Positions 35,910-45,579 of a stretch of 64,000 nt of DNA are shown here, in pieces. The first letter of the stretch is position 1; every line of letters begins with the position of its first letter. The stretch comes from Candidatus Latescibacterota bacterium. GTDB lineage: Bacteria > Latescibacterota > UBA2968 > UBA8231. Below the pieces are notes generated by a model. It was not told the origin of the DNA. It ran no database searches and worked only from the letters and a program-made list of their open reading frames with translations. The stretch covers positions 62,001 to 126,000 of the forward strand of contig JAJEGS010000034.1 in NCBI GenBank assembly GCA_022819745.1. Reading direction: 5' to 3'. The position numbers and the translations under genes were made by a program.

Positions 35910-36871
35910 ACTTCTGGCGCAAGACAGTGTCGCCGGTGGTGCCGCCAGCCCCACCAACTCCGACCGCACTTCCGGTACAGCACGCTAACTCCTCGCGCTT
36001 GTGGGTCCACCTGCTATTGTTTTTCTGTACCATTGCTTCGACTGCGACCGCTGGTGCCATGCAGCAAGGCGTTGATCCGCTGACCAGTCTCGCGGCCTTG
36101 GTCCACCTCGTCGAGGGCCTCCCTTTTGCCGCGACTCTGCTCTTTATTCTCACGGTCCACGAATTCGGCCATTACTTTGCTGCGCGCCGCTGGGGCGTCA
36201 GGGCTTCGCTGCCCTATTTTCTTCCCCTGCCCTATGTTTCCTTCCTCGGCACGTTGGGTGCCGTCATCAAAATTCGCTCCCCCATCCCCAACAAGCGCGC
36301 GCTCCTCGACATTGGTGCCGCTGGTCCTTTAGCGGGCTTTGTCGTCGCCCTCGCAGCCTGCTTCGCTGGGCTTTCGCGCTCGACCGTGGTCTCAGCCGAG
36401 TACTTTCACGCTGCCCCCATCGAATTGGGGGCCCCCTTGCTCTTTTCCGGCATCGCCGCGCTCGTGTTGCCCGCCATTGGGCCTAACCAAATGGTCCTCC
36501 TAGACCCGGTGGCTTTTGCCGGTTGGGTCGGGCTGTTTATTACGGCCTTCAATCTCTTTCCGATCGGCCAGCTCGATGGCGGCCATATCGCGTACGCGCT
36601 CTTTGGCCCCCGGCACCGGCAGATCGCCCGCACGGCCTACGTCGCGTTGTTGGCCTTGGGGCTTTATGGAGTCCTAGCGCTGGTGTGGGAATGGCCGCAA
36701 GGATGGCCGGGGTGGCTAGCGCTGGCCTTGCTCCTCGCGCTTTTTGGCAAGGACCACCCGGCCCCCTACGATCCCTTTATCGAGCTGGACCGCGGCCGGT
36801 ACTTCGTCGGCTACCTCTGTCTGCTAGTCTTTGTCGTATGTTTCGCTCCCGTGCCTTTTGTCACCTATTGA
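35906..36871 (+). CDS. Site-2 protease-like M50 membrane metallopeptidase
   Basis: A 321-residue integral-membrane zinc protease. The HExxH motif is HEFGH in the first core helix and the third ligand motif is LFPIGQLDGGH near residue 220. At least five hydrophobic helices are visible. Start chosen as the TTG at 35906, overlapping the previous stop (TTGA), with GGAAAG upstream. A Pro-rich stretch occupies the first 20 residues. M50 proteases cleave membrane-bound regulators or signal peptide remnants; here the substrate may relate to the upstream secretion genes. Confidence 0.85.
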   Translation: MNFWRKTVSPVVPPAPPTPTALPVQHANSSRLWVHLLLFFCTIASTATAGAMQQGVDPLTSLAALVHLVEGLPFAATLLFILTVHEFGHYFAARRWGVRASLPYFLPLPYVSFLGTLGAVIKIRSPIPNKRALLDIGAAGPLAGFVVALAACFAGLSRSTVVSAEYFHAAPIELGAPLLFSGIAALVLPAIGPNQMVLLDPVAFAGWVGLFITAFNLFPIGQLDGGHIAYALFGPRHRQIARTAYVALLALGLYGVLALVWEWPQGWPGWLALALLLALFGKDHPAPYDPFIELDRGRYFVGYLCLLVFVVCFAPVPFVTY

Positions 36872-36879
36872 GCCTTGCC

Positions 36880-37632
36880 ATGATCTCGTTCCGAACATTT
36901 CTGCTCGCGGCCCTGTTGGTTGGCTGCGCTATCGGCGACAGCGAACAAGTGGATTGTCGCTGCGCACCCGACACGAGTATCGAGATTTTTCCCCATTGCG
37001 CCGACGCGGTCGAGGAGCGCCCCGACCCTACGACCCCGCTATCAACCCAGATTCCCGACTGCCCCAGCGGACCACAACTCTTCCTGCGCGAGCGCACGCG
37101 CCCCGAAGCCGTGCTGGCCAATCTCACTTCTATCTTTCAGGCCCAACCCGAGTTCCGCAGCCCTCAACAGTACATGGAGCAGTTTACCGAGGACTTTATC
37201 TTCATCCCCGATCCCGAGGATGTGCAGCTATACCCGGAGATCTACGGTGCTAACCGCGACACCACCGTTTGGGGAGCGACTGAAGAGCGCAATTTCGCCC
37301 GCATCGTGCTCTCGCCGGAGCGGATCCTCAGCGCGCACTTTACGCGCTGGTTCAAATCGTCCTTGGACGAGCGCATCCCGTCCGACGACGATCTGCGCGA
37401 GATATTCGTCTTTCCCTACGAAGCTGAGTTCGTCGAGATAATCAGCGCGGCCGGGGCAGACTCCGGGGAAACGACGTTCAACACAATCGGCATCAAGGGC
37501 CTTGCGACAATCGAGTTGGTGACGCCTACGGTGGAAAATCCCGTGTGGTCAATCGCGGTTTGGCACGACCAGCGCGACCGGGCTTCGGCGAAGTTCTCTA
37601 TGGGGGAGCTGCGGGCGCTCTTTGCGCAGTGA
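36880..37632 (+). CDS. Putative lipoprotein (paralogue-like of 38917 gene)
   Basis: A 250-residue lipoprotein with lipobox LVGC (residues about 13-16). The mature part opens with cysteines (CRCAPDTS) and contains a segment PEAVLANLTSIFQ...YMEQFTEDFIFIPDPEDV that resembles NTF2-like folds and the lipoprotein at 38917. ATG start at 36880, 8 nt after the M50 stop, so probably in the same operon. Function unknown; likely outer-membrane or periplasmic. Confidence 0.75.
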   Translation: MISFRTFLLAALLVGCAIGDSEQVDCRCAPDTSIEIFPHCADAVEERPDPTTPLSTQIPDCPSGPQLFLRERTRPEAVLANLTSIFQAQPEFRSPQQYMEQFTEDFIFIPDPEDVQLYPEIYGANRDTTVWGATEERNFARIVLSPERILSAHFTRWFKSSLDERIPSDDDLREIFVFPYEAEFVEIISAAGADSGETTFNTIGIKGLATIELVTPTVENPVWSIAVWHDQRDRASAKFSMGELRALFAQ

Positions 37633-37945
37633 ATGCTCGGCGCGTTTCTTCTGGGAACGAGTCTTTCGGCGATAAAGCTCGCCTAGCAATCGTAAAGAAA
37701 CTGACTGACGTTACGTAGAAGTTCCCTCTCTTGTGGTTTACCCAAAATATTGGGTCGAAATTAAGGATTTTCTGGAAAACTGCGTAACATCAGTTACTAA
37801 TACAAATTGGCGGTATTTCAAAGAAGAGATGCGCCCTTTTATGGAATTTGCTTCTCTCTAATAAAGTAGCCACAGTATGCCAGTAAATAGATATTCAAAA
37901 AACAGGTCGTGGCGATTTTACTAGTAGAGAAGGGAGATTTTGCTG
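37633..37945. other. Non-coding AT-rich stretch with nested inverted repeats
   Basis: No convincing gene in either strand. Composition drops sharply to AT-rich. It holds the inverted repeat at 37704-37794. It begins an AT-rich island that continues to about 38900, quite different from flanking sequence. Confidence 0.6.
37704..37794. repeat. Nested inverted repeat in AT-rich island
   Basis: Outer arms ACTGACGTTACGTAG (37704-37718) and CTGCGTAACATCAGT (37780-37794) pair at 13 of 15 positions; mismatches would be G-U in one RNA orientation. Inside lies ACCCAA-AATA-TTGGGT (37740-37755). It may be a structured RNA or a remnant of a small mobile element. Confidence 0.5.
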
Positions 37946-38485
37946 CTAAAAACAGCTATTTGATATTAGCGTGTCTGAATCGTAGCATTCCTCATCCAGA
38001 TCATAATATATATACATTTTAGTTCCTTCGTCCCACTCCTCCTCGTCGTATTTGTTTTTATTTGTATTCCGGCAACTAGTGACATCCTCAGGAGACACAT
38101 TTGTGGTCAGGCAAAGAGCCTTTTGGTTTTTTACTTCGTAGCAATCCTGTTCAAACCTATCGCAACTTGAGGAGTAGCCTGAATTGCCGGGTCCGACACA
38201 ATCGTTAGACGAATCGGTTATCGTGTGGTAGTGGTAATACTCTTCGTAGTCGTCATTGTATCTGACGAAGGCCCGGAATAGTCTTTCTCGGCTCCAACGG
38301 ACCTTGGTCGACGAACCACAGGACTCATGGCAGCAGCCCAAATACTGGGCTCTATCATTGCGAATAAGCGCCATCCCACTGGAGACAGCTTGACTACCGG
38401 TAGCTTGGTTCCCGTGTCCTTCGGCTTGATTGACCGGCATAAGGCAGCATAGAACCAAAGTGCAGGTAATGAGCATGTTCTTCAT
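37946..38485 (-). CDS. Orphan cysteine-rich exported protein
   Basis: A 179-residue protein with a signal peptide (about 20 residues, ending near NQA-EG). The mature part has ten cysteines (GCCHESC, NDC, SSSC, QDC, ALC, TSC, EEC, NSC), Asn/Ser/Tyr/Asp-rich segments and acidic runs (DEEEWDEGTK). An even cysteine count suggests five disulphides in an oxidising compartment. It matches no family I recognise. A strong AAGGAGGA site and a perfect TATAAT -10 precede it. The surrounding DNA is AT-rich, suggesting acquisition from elsewhere. Confidence 0.75.
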   Translation of the reverse strand: MKNMLITCTLVLCCLMPVNQAEGHGNQATGSQAVSSGMALIRNDRAQYLGCCHESCGSSTKVRWSRERLFRAFVRYNDDYEEYYHYHTITDSSNDCVGPGNSGYSSSCDRFEQDCYEVKNQKALCLTTNVSPEDVTSCRNTNKNKYDEEEWDEGTKMYIYYDLDEECYDSDTLISNSCF

Positions 38486-38512
38486 GGTACAATCCTCCTT
38501 GAGAGCGGTTAG

Positions 38513-38518
38513 ATTATA
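38513..38518 (-). promoter_or_regulatory. -10 box of the cysteine-rich protein gene
   Basis: On the minus strand the sequence reads TATAAT, a perfect sigma-70 -10, 28 nt upstream of the ATG at 38485 and just before an AAGGAGGA ribosome site. No good -35 is seen at 16-18 nt, so recognition may depend on an activator or other sigma factor. Confidence 0.45.
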
Positions 38519-38731
38519 GATATACGAGCAACACGATGACCGGATAGGCGACCTCTGCTCTGGCTTCCACTTTCGGCAGTGCCTGTGGAATCAACACGAG
38601 AGTATATCGACCAGAATCGCCATCTCGCTAATCGTCGGCAGAGAACAGTCCTGCTTCAATGCGTTTGTCATAGCTGGCTCGTTTGACCAAGAGGCCGTAT
38701 CGAAACTCAAATATGACGTAAGTCTAAAAAA

Positions 38732-38760
38732 AAAAAACACTTAGGCGTCAAGTGTTTTTT
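38732..38760. terminator. Orphan rho-independent terminator-like hairpin
   Basis: AAAAAACACTT (38732-38742) and AAGTGTTTTTT (38750-38760) form a perfect 11-bp stem with a 7-nt loop and flanking A/T tracts, so it could work on either strand. No annotated gene ends here on either strand, hinting at an unannotated small RNA or transcript from 38486-38730 (plus) or 38760-38916 (minus). Confidence 0.6.
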
Positions 38761-38841
38761 GTAATTTAATTTTTAGAAAAAATGTAGACGAGGGAATCAG
38801 CCCCTCTCCCGTATTGGGTTTAACCTTTGTTATCGGTAGTC

Positions 38842-38866
38842 CATTCTCCTATATTTCTGGAGAATG
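38842..38866. repeat. Short hairpin upstream of lipoprotein gene
   Basis: CATTCTCC (38842-38849) pairs perfectly with GGAGAATG (38859-38866) around a 9-nt loop, about 50 nt before the GTG start at 38917. Possible operator or mRNA leader structure. Confidence 0.35.
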
Positions 38867-38916
38867 ATTATATTTAAGGGACAGACCTACCCTTGTAACA
38901 AAAGCGGAGTACTATC

Positions 38917-39582
38917 GTGAAATTTTTCGCCCTCTTGGCCTTTTGCGGCCTCCTCATCTTGAGTTCTTGCAGCAATCCCTTTGCTCCCGACACCCAACGA
39001 CCCACTGAAATAGACCTGTCCGCCTCACCGGCCCCATCGGCCACAACCCCCGAGCAACTCATGGACAACCTCGCTCGCGCCATGCGCACTCGAGACAAGG
39101 ATCTCTACGAGAGCTTGCTTGATGAAAATTTTTTATTTACTGAGACTAACTGCCTTCTTGAAGTGATATACGACAACGGACTGGAAGAAGAATTGACGAT
39201 GATGGGCGGCAGTCGCGATGGCTCACAGCCGGGCATTTTCGACGTATATCGCGATTTCGATTTTGACTTTGAGCTTATCCGCCGCTTTCAAGAACTCGGC
39301 TCTGAACATCCGGGTAACTTTCCCGGGGATCCCAAAGGCCACCCGGATGAAGATTGGGAGGTCTTCCGTGGCCGGGTCCAGATGCGCATGCTCGACGAAA
39401 ATGGCGACGGCTTTCGCGTAGATCAGATTATGACCTACAAGCTCCGCCTCGATCCAGAAGACGGCCTGTGGAAAATCGTCCGCTGGGAAAACGATGCTTT
39501 GGAAGGCGACTGCGGTGGAGCCGGTAAGCGCTTGACAAACGCCCTGAGCTGGGCGGCACTAAAGCAACAAGTCGCGCCCTGA
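38917..39582 (+). CDS. Putative lipoprotein with NTF2-like segment
   Basis: A 221-residue lipoprotein beginning at a GTG, with signal peptide and lipobox LSSC. The mature region holds a Ser/Pro-rich linker, then PEQLMDNLARAMRTRDKDLYESLLDENFLF, a cone-shaped NTF2/SnoaL-like pattern shared with the lipoprotein at 36880, and a strand-rich end (GRVQMRMLDE, MTYKLRLDPEDGLWKIVRWEND). Function unknown. It lies 4 nt upstream of the polysaccharide-deacetylase-like gene. Confidence 0.75.
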   Translation: MKFFALLAFCGLLILSSCSNPFAPDTQRPTEIDLSASPAPSATTPEQLMDNLARAMRTRDKDLYESLLDENFLFTETNCLLEVIYDNGLEEELTMMGGSRDGSQPGIFDVYRDFDFDFELIRRFQELGSEHPGNFPGDPKGHPDEDWEVFRGRVQMRMLDENGDGFRVDQIMTYKLRLDPEDGLWKIVRWENDALEGDCGGAGKRLTNALSWAALKQQVAP

Positions 39583-39586
39583 GCCA

Positions 39587-41853
<2,267 letters not shown>

Positions 41854-41863
41854 CAGGCTTGGC

Positions 41864-42427
41864 TCAGGCCGCTTGATCGCAGGGCGCGCAGACTAGGGCG
41901 AAACGCCGCGCACCGCCTACGTCGAGTTCGGTGGCAAAATCCTTCTTGACTGGCACGGACTGCTCGCCGCAGAAATCACACCTACCGCGCTCTGCGTATT
42001 CGGGAATCGCCCCTAGTTCAAACTCGACCTGTTTGCGCTTTTCGCGCCCTTGGGAAAATAGCCGTGCAAAATTGAGTACTTGCCGGTCCGTATCGCGCTC
42101 CAAGGTCCGCTCTATGATCGCGTCGAGCGCTGGGTCGTCGGGTTTGCCGCCGTCTTCGAGCGTGTGCCAAGCGGCGCGGCGCACCCGCGCGTCTTGATCT
42201 TCGAGCATCCGATAGAGCGCCTTCCAGACCTCGTCTATGCTGCGACGCACGTGGCAGGGGCACAAAAAGGATGCCGCCTGTAAGCGATCTTCTGGATCGG
42301 CACTGCGCGACAATTGCAACAGCTCCTGAATCTCTTCGCGTCCCACGCGCTGCTCGCCTTGGCGAAAAGCCGCCCGCTGATGCTTGTTCAGCCCTTGGTA
42401 CCGCGCCTTGCGCCCTTTTCTGCTCAT
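41864..42427 (-). CDS. HEAT-repeat-like protein with C-terminal zinc ribbon
   Basis: A 187-residue protein, start at the ATG at 42427 because GGAGA lies 7 nt upstream (an in-frame TTG two codons earlier is less likely). A basic N-terminus (SRKGRKARYQGLNK) is followed by helical HEAT-like units (DPEDRLQAASFL, DQDARVRRAAWHTLED) and a C-terminal zinc-ribbon-like segment with CDFCG and CAPC. Function unknown. It could be an RNA- or protein-binding accessory factor. Confidence 0.72.
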   Translation of the reverse strand: MSRKGRKARYQGLNKHQRAAFRQGEQRVGREEIQELLQLSRSADPEDRLQAASFLCPCHVRRSIDEVWKALYRMLEDQDARVRRAAWHTLEDGGKPDDPALDAIIERTLERDTDRQVLNFARLFSQGREKRKQVEFELGAIPEYAERGRCDFCGEQSVPVKKDFATELDVGGARRFALVCAPCDQAA

Positions 42428-42499
42428 GTCCAATTCTCCTGTCTCAATTTTGTCATCACATCTTAATGACGAGCGTGCTGCAATGTCAAAGGGTTTGAA

Positions 42500-42526
42500 G
42501 TAGGGCGAGCGGCCGCTCGCCTCTAC
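42500..42526. repeat. Palindromic intergenic element
   Basis: GTAG-GGCGAGCGGCCGCTCGCC-T-CTAC contains a perfect 18-bp palindrome (42504-42521). It is directly followed by the 27-bp repeat at 42528. It resembles dispersed GC-rich palindromes (REP/BIME-like) in environmental genomes. Whether it is transcribed or mobile is unknown. Confidence 0.7.
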
Positions 42527-42527
42527 G

Positions 42528-42554
42528 ATTCTGCGTCCATCTGCGGATTATCTT
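42528..42554 (+). repeat. 27-bp intergenic repeat, copy 2 (also at 18223-18249)
   Basis: Matches the copy at 18223-18249 at 26 of 27 positions. It sits directly after the palindrome at 42500-42526, together forming a composite element of about 55 bp between the HEAT-like gene and yajC. Confidence 0.6.
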
Positions 42555-42628
42555 GCGCCGGTATTACTCAGCACGGGGATTTTTATTAAATTTCCTATGA
42601 CTTTTAATCTACTGAAAGGAATTTGCCC

Positions 42629-42964
42629 GTGTTCGATCTCATTTCCACGGCCTACGCCCTCGGCGGCGGGCCCTCCGACGGCCAGCCCAACCCCATCGCC
42701 TCGCTCCTGCCCTTTGCGCTGATGTTTCTAGTGCTCTACCTCTTGATCTTGCGGCCGCAGATGAAGAAGCAGAGAAACCAACAGCGGATGATCGACGAAC
42801 TCGAAAAAAACGATGAAATCGTCACCAGCGGCGGGATCCACGGCACCATCCTCAACATCAAAGACGACATCCTCGTGGTCAAAATCGCCGACAACGTCAA
42901 GATCGAGGTCTCGCGGGCGGCCGTTTCGCGGGTAAAGAATAAAGAAGACGACAAGGGGAAGTAG
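42629..42964 (+). CDS. yajC: Preprotein translocase subunit YajC
   Basis: A 111-residue YajC with one membrane helix (LLPFALMFLVLYLLILRPQMKKQ) and a cytoplasmic domain with the hallmark VTSGGIHGTI and IKVKIADNVKIEVSRAAVSRV-like stretch. It assists SecDF-YajC holo-translocon function. The GTG at 42629 is preferred over the TTG at 42623 because AAAGGA ends 8 nt before it. It follows tgt in many bacteria; here a HEAT-like minus gene intervenes. Overlaps fmt at TAGTG. Confidence 0.93.
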   Translation: MFDLISTAYALGGGPSDGQPNPIASLLPFALMFLVLYLLILRPQMKKQRNQQRMIDELEKNDEIVTSGGIHGTILNIKDDILVVKIADNVKIEVSRAAVSRVKNKEDDKGK

Positions 42965-43887
42965 TGAGGCTCGTGTTTATGGGAACTCCGCGCTTTGCGG
43001 TTCCCTCCTTAAAAGCCCTCGCCCAGAGCCGCCACCAAATCATCGCCGTCGTCACCAATCCCGACCGACCGCAGGGGCGGGGCCGCCAGCTTGCCAGTCC
43101 GCCCATCAAACAACAAGCCCTAAAGTTAGGATTAGAAGTACTGCAACCGGCCGCGGTCAACGGCCCTGAGCTAGCCGCGACGCTAGCTGCGCACACGCCC
43201 GACCTCTTTGTCGTCGTCGCCTTTTCAATTCTCCCTCGGCACCTACTCGCCATTCCCCGCCTTGGATCGATCAACCTACATCCTTCGCTTTTGCCAGCCT
43301 ATCGCGGTGCGGCTCCCATTATCTGGGCAGTGGCCAATGGCGAGCAGGAGACGGGCATCACCACTTTCCAACTCAACCCGAGCATCGACGCCGGGCATAT
43401 CCTACTCCAGCGCCACTTTGCCATCGGCCATGATGAAACGGCCGGTGAGCTGGAGGCCCGCTTGTGCGTAGAGGGTGCCAAGATGGTCGTGGAGACCGTC
43501 GATGGACTGGAAGAAGGCCGCCTCACTGGACAGCCCCAAGGCATGGAGGGCGTCAGTCGCGCCCCCAAGCTGACCAAAGAGGACGGCCAGATTGACTGGC
43601 ACCAACCGGCGGAGCGGGTGCGCAACCTCGTCCGCAGCATGAACCCCGTCCCCGGGGCCTATACCCGCTGGCAGGGCAAAATGCTTAAAGTGCATCGGAC
43701 TCAGCACGCTGCGAGCGGCGGCGCACCTGGCACCGTACTCTGCGCCGACAACCGTCGAGGTTTAACCGTGGCCTGCGGCGAGGGTGCTCTACAACTGACC
43801 CGAGTACAACCGGCGGGCAAAGCTGTCATGGAGGGAACGGCCTTTGTGCGAGGCTATCCGATTGCGGCTGGTATGCGGCTGGGCTAG
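42964..43887 (+). CDS. fmt: Methionyl-tRNA formyltransferase
   Basis: A 307-residue Fmt, transferring formyl from 10-formyl-THF to initiator Met-tRNA. Seen: LVFMGTPRFAVPSL, the catalytic motif SINLHPSLLPAYRGAAPI (Asn, His) and DET-type Asp in the GHDETAGEL region, then the C-terminal OB domain. Length is typical. GTG start overlaps yajC stop by 1 nt. Peptide deformylase, a frequent neighbour, is not seen in this window. Confidence 0.95.
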   Translation: MRLVFMGTPRFAVPSLKALAQSRHQIIAVVTNPDRPQGRGRQLASPPIKQQALKLGLEVLQPAAVNGPELAATLAAHTPDLFVVVAFSILPRHLLAIPRLGSINLHPSLLPAYRGAAPIIWAVANGEQETGITTFQLNPSIDAGHILLQRHFAIGHDETAGELEARLCVEGAKMVVETVDGLEEGRLTGQPQGMEGVSRAPKLTKEDGQIDWHQPAERVRNLVRSMNPVPGAYTRWQGKMLKVHRTQHAASGGAPGTVLCADNRRGLTVACGEGALQLTRVQPAGKAVMEGTAFVRGYPIAAGMRLG

Positions 43888-44308
43888 CCTAGTTTTCGTC
43901 CTATTCGCAGGGCGACCGGCCTGCGCCACAGAAGTAGAGGCCGATTCGACCCGCACTGATTCTCTACCTTCGGCGCATGGTGCGCTCCTGCGCTCAGCCG
44001 TGTTGCCCGGCTGGGGGCAGTTCTACAATGGCCGCCCTGTCAAGGGGCTGTTCTTCGGCGCGGCAAGCGCGACGGCCCTCGCCTCGGTTGTGGTCGAGCA
44101 TCGCCGCATCCGCTCTGCGCCCACGCCCGAGGAGCACCAAGACCGCACCGCCCGCCGCAACAATCGCCTGCTTTACTTCGCGCTCTCGGTCTCCTTGGCC
44201 GCCATCGACGCCTATGTCGATGCCCACCTTGCGGACTTTGGGGCTGCGATGCAAGTGGAGATGCAGCGCGACAAAGCGTGGCTTAGGCTGAAAGCACCGC
44301 TGCCTTAG
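43862..44308 (+). CDS. DUF5683-like exported small protein
   Basis: A 148-residue protein with a signal peptide (SLVFVLFAGRPACA) starting at a TTG at 43862 (an in-frame TTG at 43844 is an alternative). The core LRSAVLPGWGQFYNGRPVKGLFFG is the DUF5683 hallmark, with two hydrophobic helices (KGLFFGAASATALASVVV and LLYFALSVSLAAIDAYVDAH). It overlaps the fmt end by 26 nt. Membrane protein of unknown function, often near FCB envelope genes. Confidence 0.72.
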   Translation: MRLVCGWASLVFVLFAGRPACATEVEADSTRTDSLPSAHGALLRSAVLPGWGQFYNGRPVKGLFFGAASATALASVVVEHRRIRSAPTPEEHQDRTARRNNRLLYFALSVSLAAIDAYVDAHLADFGAAMQVEMQRDKAWLRLKAPLP

Positions 44309-44661
44309 CGGCGCTGCTCAATTCGCTCGACTCGGCGTCTCAGCAGTTTGAGCCGGTCGAATGCGAACGGCATATACTGCCAAAAGTAGTGGTAGGTAGT
44401 TTGGATCCGGCGACGGCGCTCCAAGTAGGTGAGCTCGCGCTCGAGTTCGATGGAGAGCCGGTCGGAGAAAAACAACACCAGCGGATGGGCGTTGAGCAGG
44501 CTGCCGAGCCGCGCAGTGCGACCATGGGCCAGCATCTGCACCCGGAAGGCGAGCTGCCGCAGCCTGCGCAAGACGACGAGCCGCCCCAATATGGCATAGG
44601 CCGCATAGGCTAGGCAGATTAGGAAGACCCCGCAGGCTATATATGTGAAGTAGTAGAACAT
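44305..44661 (-). CDS. Small membrane protein of unknown function
   Basis: A 118-residue protein with one or two N-terminal membrane helices (FTYIACGVFLICLAYAAYAILG) and an Arg-rich cytoplasmic tail. No family recognised. It is convergent with the DUF5683 gene (ends overlap by 4 nt) and divergent from the lipoprotein at 44764. Confidence 0.65.
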   Translation of the reverse strand: MFYYFTYIACGVFLICLAYAAYAILGRLVVLRRLRQLAFRVQMLAHGRTARLGSLLNAHPLVLFFSDRLSIELERELTYLERRRRIQTTYHYFWQYMPFAFDRLKLLRRRVERIEQRR

Positions 44662-44763
44662 ATCGTCCTCGGCATCGCCCTAAATATCCAATACACAGCC
44701 CGTTGGCTCAAGCTCACTCTATAGTTGTCTTTATCACGCTGTAAAACCGATTTGAGGTATCCC

Positions 44764-45315
44764 ATGAAAATTCGCCATTGCGCCTTACTCCTTCTCGCCG
44801 CGTTGCTCGCTTCCTGCGGCACGGACTCGACCCAAAGCCCCAACGCCCATCCGCCAGCACGCTCCGCCCAACTCGACGGCCGCTATGCGCAAAGCATCCT
44901 CATTGAGGAGGACCGATTCACGGCTACTGGCCCCGGTCAAGAGATCGTCCTCACCTTTGCAGCCCAAGGCATGGTAAACGTCAAACAGTTTGAGTTGCGC
45001 CTAGAAATCGAACCGGCCAACGTTTTGGCTTTTGAGGGCTCTTCTTTCGCCGCTACCGATCCCTTTCTCACCCCGCCCTTTAGCATTGAACTAACGGAAG
45101 AAGGGCTGTGGCGCACCGGCGGCGCGAGCATCACCGAAACCAAAAAGGGCGACGATATCCTAGGGACACTCACGCTGAGGACCAGCGACGGCTTCGACGC
45201 GGGGATGCAAGTGCAAGTGCGCGTGGCCTTCTTCTCGCTAGGACCCAGTTTCTCCGACCGCGACTCCTACACCGCCGCCGACCTCAACATGGGCGTGGTG
45301 ATTAACGGCGGCTAA
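44764..45315 (+). CDS. Putative lipoprotein with cohesin-like beta domain
   Basis: A 183-residue lipoprotein; lipobox LLASC (about residue 19). ATG at 44764 is preferred to an upstream GTG/TTG start (GAGGT upstream). The mature part has the repeating hydrophobic strands of a cohesin-like domain: GQEIVLTFAAQGMVNVKQFELRLEIEP, LGTLTLRT and VQVRVAFFSLG. A dockerin-like domain occurs in the exported protein at 9282-12074, but a link is speculative. Function unknown. Confidence 0.7.
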   Translation: MKIRHCALLLLAALLASCGTDSTQSPNAHPPARSAQLDGRYAQSILIEEDRFTATGPGQEIVLTFAAQGMVNVKQFELRLEIEPANVLAFEGSSFAATDPFLTPPFSIELTEEGLWRTGGASITETKKGDDILGTLTLRTSDGFDAGMQVQVRVAFFSLGPSFSDRDSYTAADLNMGVVINGG

Positions 45316-45325
45316 ACTCGCCTCC

Positions 45326-45354
45326 TTGACGATGTAGCGGGGGATTGCTTATCT
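45326..45354 (+). promoter_or_regulatory. Putative tRNA-Ala promoter
   Basis: TTGACG (45326-45331) is followed after 17 nt by TTATCT (45349-45354), placing initiation just before the tRNA at 45368. -35 is 5 of 6. Confidence 0.5.
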
Positions 45355-45367
45355 TTTTTGCTCTTGT

Positions 45368-45443
45368 GGGGCTGTAGCTCAGTTGGGAGAGCGCCTGAAT
45401 GGCATTCAGGAGGTCAGGGGTTCGATTCCCCTCAGCTCCACCA
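45368..45443 (+). tRNA. tRNA-Ala (GGC anticodon)
   Basis: A 76-nt cloverleaf: acceptor GGGGCTG pairs with CAGCTCC (one G-U), D-arm GCTC/GAGC, anticodon stem CCTGA/TCAGG with loop ATGGCAT giving anticodon GGC (alanine), T-arm with TTCGATT loop, discriminator A and an encoded CCA at 45441-45443. Confidence 0.97.
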
Positions 45444-45462
45444 TGATAAGCTGTCAGGTAGT

Positions 45463-45499
45463 AAAGGGTTTACGACATGCCGTCGCAGACCCTTTTTTT
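45463..45499 (+). terminator. Terminator after tRNA-Ala
   Basis: AAAGGGT (45463-45469) pairs with ACCCTTT (45489-45495), with an inner CGAC/GTCG stem, followed by a T-run to 45499. Directly downstream of the tRNA. Confidence 0.75.
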
Positions 45500-45579
45500 C
45501 GGATATTCCGACCGTGAACATGCCCCTCCGGCTGTTGTCGCCGCACAAAATTCTCTACTAGCACGTTGAGAACAACGGA

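Larger units (their letters stand above)
38486..38916. other. AT-rich intergenic stretch with two hairpins
   Basis: 431 nt without a supported gene between the cysteine-rich minus gene and the plus-strand lipoprotein. It holds the minus-strand promoter -10, the terminator-like hairpin at 38732-38760 and a second hairpin at 38842-38866. No tRNA or known RNA motif was recognised. Confidence 0.6.

Noticed and set aside
42434..42499. Small RNA or riboswitch before yajC
   Set aside because: No recognisable conserved fold; only the palindrome and repeat could be supported.
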